NCBI GenBank assembly: GCA_024644185.1
Contig: JAHELM010000216.1
Coordinates: forward strand, 1-5,279
Origin: Rhodospirillales bacterium
GTDB lineage: Bacteria; Pseudomonadota; Alphaproteobacteria; UBA8366; JADFVY01
Direction: 5' to 3'
DNA length: 5,279 bases
Part shown: piece after piece, positions 1 through 4,511 of the stretch
Layout of the letters: each line of letters opens with the position of its first letter
Numbering within the stretch: position 1 is the stretch's first letter
Notes under the pieces: model-generated
Databases searched by the model: none
Told to the model about the DNA's origin: nothing
Seen by the model: the letters and a program-made list of their open reading frames with translations, nothing else
Made by a program: the position numbers and the translations under genes

Positions 1-9
1 GTGCGACGG

Positions 10-396
10 TCAGCGTTGCGCCGCGGATCCGGTATGGCGGAGGACGATCAGCGCGAAGCACAGCATCGATGCCAGGGACAACAGCGACCCCGGCGCCGCC
101 ACCTCGCCGACCTGAGTGCCGCCCGTCACGATCAGGGCAACACCGCCCAGCAAGGCGACCAGGCCGGCATTGGCAAGCCCGAACTGCGCCCACGCCAGGC
201 GCCCTTCGGCCGCCGCCGGTACCGCGCCGAAGAACAGCGCATAGACCGCCATCGGGAACCAGCCCAGCAGCCCGAGATGTACGTGTATCGTGGTGAGGGT
301 GAAATCCTGCGTCGCACCCATGAAGGTGCCCAATGTCAGGCCAGACACCCCATACAAGACGGCCAGCCGCCAGTAGAACCGTGAAATCCTGGGCAT
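10..396 (-). CDS. Heme-copper oxidase subunit I-like small membrane protein
   Basis: This 128-residue integral membrane protein resembles the small stand-alone proteins often annotated as cytochrome-c oxidase subunit I-like. About four hydrophobic segments are visible, near residues 10-27, 37-58, 72-92 and 103-120. The second carries a His-x-His followed by Gly-Trp (H38, H40, G45, W46), which resembles a conserved helix motif in cbb3/NorB-type subunits. It is far shorter than a real catalytic subunit (about 450 residues or more) and lacks the full heme and copper ligand set, so catalysis is unlikely. A heme- or gas-related accessory role is only inference. The frame is open upstream to 438, but I start at 396 because AAAGGA lies 7 bases before that ATG. 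It ends with TGA at 10-12. The upstream region has a candidate promoter with a dyad. The membrane assignment is firm; the family assignment is moderately sure. Confidence 0.78.
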   Translation of the reverse strand: MPRISRFYWRLAVLYGVSGLTLGTFMGATQDFTLTTIHVHLGLLGWFPMAVYALFFGAVPAAAEGRLAWAQFGLANAGLVALLGGVALIVTGGTQVGEVAAPGSLLSLASMLCFALIVLRHTGSAAQR

Positions 397-414
397 AGCA
401 CCATCCTTTCTGAC

Positions 415-436
415 GCCCGCGCGTGCAAGGGCGGGC
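415..436 (-). promoter_or_regulatory. Hairpin in the leader of the oxidase-like gene
   Basis: GCCCGC at 415-420 and GCGGGC at 431-436 are perfect reverse complements around a 10-base loop. The structure sits just upstream of the ribosome binding site (404-409) of the oxidase-like gene, inside the predicted leader RNA. There is no T-run, so it does not look like an intrinsic terminator. It could shape translation initiation or be chance in GC-rich DNA. Confidence 0.3.
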
Positions 437-449
437 ATGCGGACGGAAC

Positions 450-478
450 TTTACACGCATTTGGCATGTGGTAGCCAA
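450..478 (-). promoter_or_regulatory. Candidate promoter with overlapping dyad for the oxidase-like gene
   Basis: Reading the minus strand, TTGGCT (478-473) lies exactly 17 bases from TGTAAA (455-450), a reasonable sigma70-type pair. Transcription would start near 443, about 47 bases before the ATG at 396. A dyad, TTGGC-N8-GCCAA (461-478), covers the -35 box and the start of the spacer, the position of a repressor or activator site. The 5-bp arms with an 8-bp spacer fit several regulator families and identify none. The promoter is inferred from box matches only. Confidence 0.4.
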
Positions 479-565
479 TGCCCGATTTGCGTTTGCCCTG
501 ACCGTCACCTGTCGACCGGCACGAAATGCTGAACCCGCACGGGCACGGATGGGTCTCGATCTCCC

Positions 566-1105
566 TTACCGCTCCTCCTCAGCCATATCCTCGGCCTGTT
601 CGGCGATCAGTGCGCTGGTGCCGGTTTCGGCCATGCGAACGCGGCGCCGTGTGGCGATGACGGTGATCGGCCAGGCCAGGGCGAGCGTCGCCGCGGCGGC
701 AAGCGGCGGGATCGATGCGCCGAGGCCGGTGGCTGCGAGGTCCGGTGCGAACAGGCGCAGGTTTACCAGCGCAATGCTGGACGCTGCCAGCGCCGCCACC
801 CCGGCGACCAGGCCGCAGGCGGTGCGGTACAGGGCGCGATCACGGTTGCCGGCGGCGTCGTGCAACAAGCCGCGCAGCCCCATGACGCCGACATAGAGTC
901 CGGCCAGGATGCCAACCCCGTGCAGCGGATCGCCGCCGATGCCCACCAATTCGAACAGCCATTCCACCGAACGCTGCAGCGCATTCGCCCCGACCAGAAC
1001 CAGCGCATAGATCCCGACAAATGCGGTCAGCCGGGCCCAGCGCGGCACGGGGAAGGGGGGAATGCGCTGGAACGCGCTATCGTCGATCGCGACGGGTTCG
1101 TTCAT
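566..1105 (-). CDS. Hypothetical 4-helix integral membrane protein (179 aa)
   Basis: I do not recognise this family. The protein starts with a polar, proline-containing stretch (residues 1-22). Four hydrophobic segments follow, near residues 24-42, 62-81, 95-117 and 131-151, and then a charged tail with an Arg cluster at 153-157 and an acidic end. The Arg cluster directly after the last helix suggests that the C-terminus is cytoplasmic. The start at 1105 is well supported: GGAGGA (1117-1112) sits 6 bases before the ATG. It ends with TAA at 566-568. It lies between two other small membrane proteins on the same strand, 169 bp before the oxidase-like gene and 103 bp after the 156-residue protein, so co-transcription is possible but the gaps are large. 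No catalytic or binding motif is evident. Confidence 0.75.
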   Translation of the reverse strand: MNEPVAIDDSAFQRIPPFPVPRWARLTAFVGIYALVLVGANALQRSVEWLFELVGIGGDPLHGVGILAGLYVGVMGLRGLLHDAAGNRDRALYRTACGLVAGVAALAASSIALVNLRLFAPDLAATGLGASIPPLAAAATLALAWPITVIATRRRVRMAETGTSALIAEQAEDMAEEER

Positions 1106-1208
1106 CTGGTGTCCTCCGCTGATTCCTCAGGTCCTCGACCGGTCCGAGATCACAGGATACACCACCATGAGACAGGGGAAACGGTCCCGGATATTGACGT
1201 GGCAATCG

Positions 1209-1679
1209 TTACGCTGAAGGCGGTTCCGGTGGCCGGCGCAGGGCGCGGAACAGGGTTCGACCATAGATTGCGGCGACGGCGATGGCGACCGCGAGCTGGA
1301 TGGAGATGCGGATCGGGCTGGCCGCCTCCGCCATCGGGGCGATCAGATGCAGGGCGATGCGGGTCAGCGGGTCGGCCAGCAGGATGCAGGCGCCGGCACC
1401 CAGGCCCAACGCCACCAGCCGCAATCCCTGTGCCTCCGCCACGTCGCGACGCAGCAGCAGGGCCAGAAGCGCCAGCCCGGCTGGCAGGAAGGCGAGGTCG
1501 TTATAGGCCACCGGCCCGGAGCCGGGCAGAATCAGCCCGGCGCTGTCCAGCGCCGCCTGGATGCCGGCGCCGCCGGCGGTGAAGCTGGCCCTGGCCAGCA
1601 CGATCCCCGCCAGGATCGCCGCGATCCGCAGGATTTCACCGCCGCGGTTTTTCGACTCGCCGTCCATGCCCTGTCCCAT
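1209..1679 (-). CDS. Hypothetical 4-helix integral membrane protein (156 aa)
   Basis: I do not recognise this family. Hydrophobic segments lie near residues 17-32, 60-77, 87-102 and 124-140. The protein opens with a short polar head and ends with a basic and proline-rich tail (RRPPEPP). The frame remains open to 2015, but that extension runs through the tandem repeats and has no membrane or domain character, so I place the start after the repeats. ATG at 1679 has only a weak GGAA upstream. The in-frame ATG at 1667 (152 residues) has GGGA about 6 bases before it and is an equally good choice. The stop is TAA at 1209-1211. It is divergent from the carrier-protein-like gene and shares the repeat-bearing gap with it. 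It may be a distant relative of the neighbouring 4-helix proteins in topology only; no sequence similarity is obvious. Confidence 0.65.
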   Translation of the reverse strand: MGQGMDGESKNRGGEILRIAAILAGIVLARASFTAGGAGIQAALDSAGLILPGSGPVAYNDLAFLPAGLALLALLLRRDVAEAQGLRLVALGLGAGACILLADPLTRIALHLIAPMAEAASPIRISIQLAVAIAVAAIYGRTLFRALRRPPEPPSA

Positions 1680-1693
1680 CGTTGCTTGTTCCG

Positions 1694-1769
1694 GCCCAGT
1701 ATCCCTACGTGCGCCCAGTATCCCAATGTGCGCCCAGTATCCCAATGTGCGCCCAGTATCCCAATGTGC
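1694..1769. repeat. Four tandem copies of a 19-bp repeat
   Basis: The unit GCCCAGTATCCCAATGTGC occurs head to tail at 1713-1731, 1732-1750 and 1751-1769 without a mismatch. A fourth copy at 1694-1712 differs at two positions (T for A and C for T). The array begins 15 bases upstream of the first plausible start codon of the minus-strand membrane protein (1679). The period is close to 1.8 helical turns. The identity of three copies suggests recent expansion by slippage or selection on repeated binding sites. It does not have the spacing of a CRISPR array. Confidence 0.97.
1698..1764 (-). promoter_or_regulatory. Possible stacked promoters formed by the 19-bp repeats
   Basis: On the minus strand each exact repeat contains TTGGGA, and every copy contains GATACT. 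Because of the 19-bp period, TTGGGA of one copy lies exactly 17 bases before GATACT of the next. Examples are 1726-1721 with 1703-1698, and 1745-1740 with 1722-1717. Each hexamer matches four of six sigma70 consensus bases. Up to three overlapping promoters would point at the membrane protein starting at 1679, with the nearest initiating near 1691. Function is inferred from spacing only; the array could instead be a regulator-binding array. Confidence 0.35.
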
Positions 1770-1819
1770 GATTGCGTATTCGTTAAGAACCGCCCGCGCG
1801 GGACTCCGCCATGCCGATC

Positions 1820-1866
1820 GATATTCGCGCGAACTCTTGCGCGGATATTCTACCCGTGGGATATTC
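1820..1866. repeat. Three GATATTC direct repeats before the carrier-like gene
   Basis: GATATTC occurs at 1820-1826, 1844-1850 and 1860-1866, in an AT-richer stretch just upstream of the carrier-protein-like gene. The last copy gives GATATT (1860-1865), located 17 bases after TTGCGC (1837-1842). That is a weak promoter-like pair that would start transcription near 1872, only a few bases before the ATG at 1876. The inverted arms CGCGC (1826-1830) and GCGCG (1839-1843) lie between the first two copies. The repeats are plainly present; the regulatory meaning is inferred. Confidence 0.4.
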
Positions 1867-1875
1867 CATGCCGGA

Positions 1876-2139
1876 ATGGGACAGCGATCAAGGGACCAAA
1901 CGAAATTGCGCAAGGATACGCTGTTGTTACGGAGGATCGCCGCGCGCATCGCCCGCCGTCCGGCGGAAGCTCTGGTGCCGAGCGACAGCCTGCGCGGCGT
2001 TCTGGGCCTCGACACACTGGATCTGCTTCGCCTCGTTGCCGAGGCCGAGGATGCCTATGGCGTTACGCTTGGCGATGACACGCTCGCCGGATTGGTCAGT
2101 TGGGGCGATCTGGTGGCTGCGTTCGGGATCGAGGGCTGA
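1876..2139 (+). CDS. Acyl-carrier-protein-like protein with Thr at the Ser site
   Basis: This 87-residue protein has the shape of a carrier protein. A basic first helix (about 16-30) precedes the segment LGLDTLDLLRLVAEAEDAYG (43-62), which aligns with the classical LGxDSLDxVELVxxLEExFG segment, and a C-terminal WGDLVAAF helix follows. ACPs carry phosphopantetheine on the Ser of DSL; here that position is Thr47 (codon ACA at 2014-2016). DSL at 37-39 is in the wrong place to substitute, because the spacing to Tyr61 fits only Thr47. Holo-form activity is therefore doubtful. The ATG at 1876 has no spaced ribosome binding site and could be leaderless. TTG at 1924 (71 residues) has AGGA 7 bases upstream and keeps the whole fold. 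No synthase, ligase or phosphopantetheinyl transferase is adjacent. Its 3' end overlaps the convergent hydrolase by 85 bp. Confidence 0.6.
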   Translation: MGQRSRDQTKLRKDTLLLRRIAARIARRPAEALVPSDSLRGVLGLDTLDLLRLVAEAEDAYGVTLGDDTLAGLVSWGDLVAAFGIEG

Positions 2140-3104
2140 AGGGTAGCGGACCCTGGCGCCGCGAATCGCCGGTAACGCAGGAAATTCTCCACCGCCGCGA
2201 CGGTTTCCGGCTGGTCCATGGCGAAGGTATGGGCGCTGTGTACCTGCACCCAATCCGCCGCGCCGTCCAGACGGGTTTCGGCGATGCGCACCAGCAGGTC
2301 GTCGTCGCCTGGCAGGAACGGGTTGTAGCCGATGCCGCCCCGGCCCGCCGCGACGATGCCGATGGGCAGGTCCGGCACCGGCAACCGGCGTGCCGAGGCG
2401 GCGGTCGCCGCCAGCAGGCCGGGTCCGAGGATCAGATTGATCGGCGGCACGTATTGCAGCGCATCGGCGATGGCCGCGCCCTGGTTCGGCGGGGCGATCA
2501 TCACCGCGCCGTCGACCGCGATGCGGTGGCGCCATTCGGCATCGCGCGACAACAGCTCGCGCACCAGCAAACCGCCCAGGCTGTGGGTGACGAAAGAAAT
2601 CCGGTCGACGCCCTCGAGATCGCCGATCAGCGCCTCGATCCGGTCCGCATTCGCCGGCAGCCCGCGCCGCGTGCTGGGATAGCCGATGGAGGCCACCTGC
2701 CAGCCGTCGGCGCGCAGGGCCGATTCCAGACCCGTCATGCTGTCGCGCGACCGCCCCAGACCATGCAGAAGCACCACCAGATGACCGCGATACGGCGCGA
2801 TCCCGAACTCCCCGCGCATCCGTTCGAACGCCACGCGGCAGGTCTCGTATCGCCCCCAGCAGCGCCGGATATTCGCCGGGTCCAGCAGCCGCGCATGTCC
2901 GGTCAGCACGTTTTCCTGCAGGCGCCAGCCGCCGTACAAATAGCGATCCGCCCAGAACTGCAAGCCACCCAGCGTCGGCAGCGCAAGATTGGGCAGATGC
3001 CGCGCCGAGACCGCCGGCGCGCTGCCGTCGGTCAGAATCAGGACAAGCACCGCCGCCGCCACGCCAAGGCGTCCAATCCGCCACAGTCCCCGCCATTCCC
3101 GCAT
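2055..3104 (-). CDS. Exported alpha/beta-hydrolase (lipase/esterase-like)
   Basis: This is a 349-residue serine hydrolase of the alpha/beta fold. Residues 1-34 form a basic, then hydrophobic N-terminus that reads as a signal peptide or membrane anchor. LLHG (112-115) fits the oxyanion-hole strand. The nucleophile elbow is THSLGG with Ser175; Thr replaces the first Gly of the usual GxSxG, as seen in some lipase and PGAP1-like members. One of Asp267-269 and His292 would complete the triad. Cys82 and Cys89 could form a disulfide, which agrees with export. The substrate cannot be read from the sequence; an envelope lipid or ester is inferred. The ATG at 3104 has GGGAG 9 bases upstream. The fold ends near residue 313. 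Residues 314-349 are a Ser/Pro/Thr-rich tail, much of it encoded opposite the end of the carrier-like gene. It is divergent from the permease, with a palindromic operator candidate in the gap. Confidence 0.88.
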   Translation of the reverse strand: MREWRGLWRIGRLGVAAAVLVLILTDGSAPAVSARHLPNLALPTLGGLQFWADRYLYGGWRLQENVLTGHARLLDPANIRRCWGRYETCRVAFERMRGEFGIAPYRGHLVVLLHGLGRSRDSMTGLESALRADGWQVASIGYPSTRRGLPANADRIEALIGDLEGVDRISFVTHSLGGLLVRELLSRDAEWRHRIAVDGAVMIAPPNQGAAIADALQYVPPINLILGPGLLAATAASARRLPVPDLPIGIVAAGRGGIGYNPFLPGDDDLLVRIAETRLDGAADWVQVHSAHTFAMDQPETVAAVENFLRYRRFAAPGSATLQPSIPNAATRSPQLTNPASVSSPSVTP

Positions 3105-3135
3105 TGGAATCCACTCCCAATCGCCGCGTCACGTG

Positions 3136-3152
3136 ATTGAACAATGTTCAAT
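3136..3152. promoter_or_regulatory. Perfect 17-bp palindrome, likely repressor operator
   Basis: ATTGAACA (3136-3143), a central A, and TGTTCAAT (3145-3152) form a perfect dyad in an AT-rich island between the divergent hydrolase and permease genes. A second, offset pair, GTGATT (3133-3138) and AATCAC (3154-3159), surrounds it. The size and the TTGAAC/GTTCAA arms are typical of TetR-family operators, though other dimeric repressors fit too. It covers the -10 box of the hydrolase promoter, so repression is the natural reading. No regulator gene lies in the window. Confidence 0.75.
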
Positions 3153-3169
3153 TAATCACCGCTTGTCAA
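3141..3169 (-). promoter_or_regulatory. Promoter for the alpha/beta-hydrolase
   Basis: On the minus strand a consensus -35 box, TTGACA (3169-3164), is followed after 17 bases by CATTGT (3146-3141), a weaker -10. Transcription would begin near 3134, leaving about 30 bases of leader that includes the GGGAG ribosome binding site at 3118-3114. The geometry is good. The weak -10 lies inside the palindrome, so the promoter is probably regulated. Confidence 0.55.
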
Positions 3170-3178
3170 GCCGCGCCG

Positions 3179-3208
3179 TTGCCGCCGCCGGCGTTGTCGT
3201 GCCATCCT
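3179..3208 (+). promoter_or_regulatory. Candidate promoter for the permease, possibly leaderless
   Basis: TTGCCG (3179-3184) lies 18 bases before CATCCT (3203-3208). A start site 6-8 bases downstream would fall at the ATG at 3215, giving a transcript without a leader. This fits the absence of a properly spaced ribosome binding site; the only purine run, GGGA, touches the ATG. The hexamers are poor matches, so confidence is low. Confidence 0.3.
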
Positions 3209-3214
3209 GCGGGA

Positions 3215-4432
3215 ATGGAGACTCCCGCGCATGTGCCGCTGCGGCGGCGGCTGGGTTTGCCGCTTCTGGTCCTCTACGGGCTTGGCACTACTATCGGCGC
3301 CGGAATCTTCGTGCTGGTCGGTAAGATCGCCGGCCATGCCGGGATGTGGGCGCCGGTGTCCTTCCTGGTGGCGGCACTGCTGGCTGGGTTTACCGCCTTC
3401 AGTTTCGCCGAGCTTGTCGGCCGTCATCCGAAAAGCGCCGGCGAGGCGATTTACGTGCGCGAGGGCTTTGCGTCCGAGACACTGGGCCTCGTCGTCGGGC
3501 TGATGGTGGCGGTATCGGGGATCGTGTCCGCGGCCACCATCGTCAACGGCGCGGTGGGCTATCTGCAGCAGTTCGTTGCCGTGCCCGGGCCGCTGGCGCA
3601 GGTTGGCATGGTGCTCCTGCTGGCGGCGCTGTGCGCCTGGGGTATCGGCGAATCGGTGACCGCGGCGGCGGTGTTCACGGTGCTGGAGGTCGGTGCGCTG
3701 GTGCTGGTGATCTGGTCGGCCAGTGGCAGTCTGGCCACGATTCCCTCACGACTGGACGAGTTGCTGCCGCCGTTCGAGGGCATGGCCTGGACCGGTATTC
3801 TTGCCGGGGCGATGCTGGCCTTCTATGCCTTCCTCGGTTTCGAGGATCTGGTCAATGTCGCCGAGGAAACCCGCGACGTGGTCCGCACCATGCCGGCCGC
3901 CATCTTCCTGACCCTGGGCGTCACGGCGGCGCTGTACGGGCTGGTGGCGCTGGCCGCGGTGCTGACCGTGCCGCCGCCGGAACTGGCCGCCAGCGAGGCA
4001 CCGCTGGCGCTCATCTACCAGCGCGGCGGCGGCGAGCCGCGGATGATCGGCGGCATCGCCGTCGTTGCCGTGCTGAACGGGGCGCTGATCCAGATGATCA
4101 TGGGGTCGCGCGTGCTGTTCGGTCTGGCCGACCAGGGCTGGCTGCCGAGGGCGCTGGCCCGGGTGCATCCGCGGACGCAAACGCCCCTGGTGGTGACGGG
4201 CGTGGTGGCGGCGGTCGTGCTGGCGCTGGCAATGTTCTTCCCGCTGGAGCGGTTGGCCGAGGTGACCTCGACCATCGTGCTGCTGGTATTCGTCATGGTG
4301 AACCTGTCGCTGGTCCTGATCCGCCGCCGGGGGACGCCGGCGCCGGCGGGTGTCCGGACCTGGCCGATCTGGATTCCCGCCACCGGCGCCGTGGTCAGCC
4401 TTGCCTTCCTGCTGGCGCAACTGCTGCGCTGA
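3215..4432 (+). CDS. APC-superfamily amino-acid permease
   Basis: This 405-residue polytopic inner-membrane transporter would import amino acids or related amines by a proton-coupled or exchange mechanism, as is usual for the family; the substrate is not readable. Helix 1 carries GLGTTIGAGIFVL (22-34), the unwound substrate-binding segment of APC transporters. Helix 6 carries FYAFLGFEDLVNVAEETR (203-220), the second signature. SRVLFGLADQGWLPRALARVHP (298-319) matches the conserved cytoplasmic loop after helix 8. I count about 11 hydrophobic segments, with one (384-404) after helix 10 instead of the usual two, so it is slightly short for the family. An in-frame TTG at 3137 would add 26 residues, but it lies inside the operator palindrome and adds no helix, so I prefer ATG at 3215. 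The aminopeptidase P gene follows after 79 bp, suggesting a shared link to peptide or amino-acid use. Confidence 0.9.
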   Translation: METPAHVPLRRRLGLPLLVLYGLGTTIGAGIFVLVGKIAGHAGMWAPVSFLVAALLAGFTAFSFAELVGRHPKSAGEAIYVREGFASETLGLVVGLMVAVSGIVSAATIVNGAVGYLQQFVAVPGPLAQVGMVLLLAALCAWGIGESVTAAAVFTVLEVGALVLVIWSASGSLATIPSRLDELLPPFEGMAWTGILAGAMLAFYAFLGFEDLVNVAEETRDVVRTMPAAIFLTLGVTAALYGLVALAAVLTVPPPELAASEAPLALIYQRGGGEPRMIGGIAVVAVLNGALIQMIMGSRVLFGLADQGWLPRALARVHPRTQTPLVVTGVVAAVVLALAMFFPLERLAEVTSTIVLLVFVMVNLSLVLIRRRGTPAPAGVRTWPIWIPATGAVVSLAFLLAQLLR

Positions 4433-4452
4433 GGAAACCTGGCCGCTTCCCC

Positions 4453-4481
4453 TTGTCGGCGGGCGGCGGCGGGCCTAGCTT
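4453..4481 (+). promoter_or_regulatory. Candidate promoter for the aminopeptidase gene
   Basis: TTGTCG (4453-4458) and TAGCTT (4476-4481) are separated by 17 bases, preceded by C in both cases as is common in alphaproteobacterial promoters. Initiation near 4488 would leave about 24 bases before the ATG at 4512, enough for the GGAGG site at 4500-4504. This would let the peptidase be expressed apart from the permease. The evidence is box matches and spacing only. Confidence 0.38.
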
Positions 4482-4511
4482 GTGTGCCGAATCGACACTG
4501 GAGGGGTTGGA

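Noticed and set aside
423..896. Plus-strand 157-codon frame opposite the 179-residue membrane protein
   Set aside because: It is antisense to a gene with a good ribosome binding site and clear membrane helices, and has no coding features of its own.
1694..1769. CRISPR array
   Set aside because: The 19-bp units abut directly with no spacers, and no cas gene is present.
1694..1769. Sigma54 promoter in the repeats (TGGGC followed by TTGGG)
   Set aside because: The -12 GC element is missing at the required distance from the GG element.
1793..1802. CCCGCGCGGG palindrome as an operator or terminator
   Set aside because: It is a short GC-only palindrome without a loop or T-run and is likely by chance at this base composition.
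1987..1989. Ser38 in DSL as the phosphopantetheine site of the carrier-like protein
   Set aside because: The distance from this Ser to the conserved helix-2 aromatic residue does not match ACPs. The LGLDTL segment fits exactly, so the site is Thr47.
1680..2015. N-terminal extension of the 156-residue membrane protein through the tandem repeats
   Set aside because: The extended part translates the 19-bp repeats and promoter-like DNA, overlaps the divergent carrier-like gene and has no membrane or domain features. Starts at 1679 or 1667 are more plausible.
1927..3144. 405-codon minus-strand frame parallel to the hydrolase
   Set aside because: It is in a different frame from the catalytic THSLGG-bearing protein, is Arg/Gly/Pro-rich and shows no motif.
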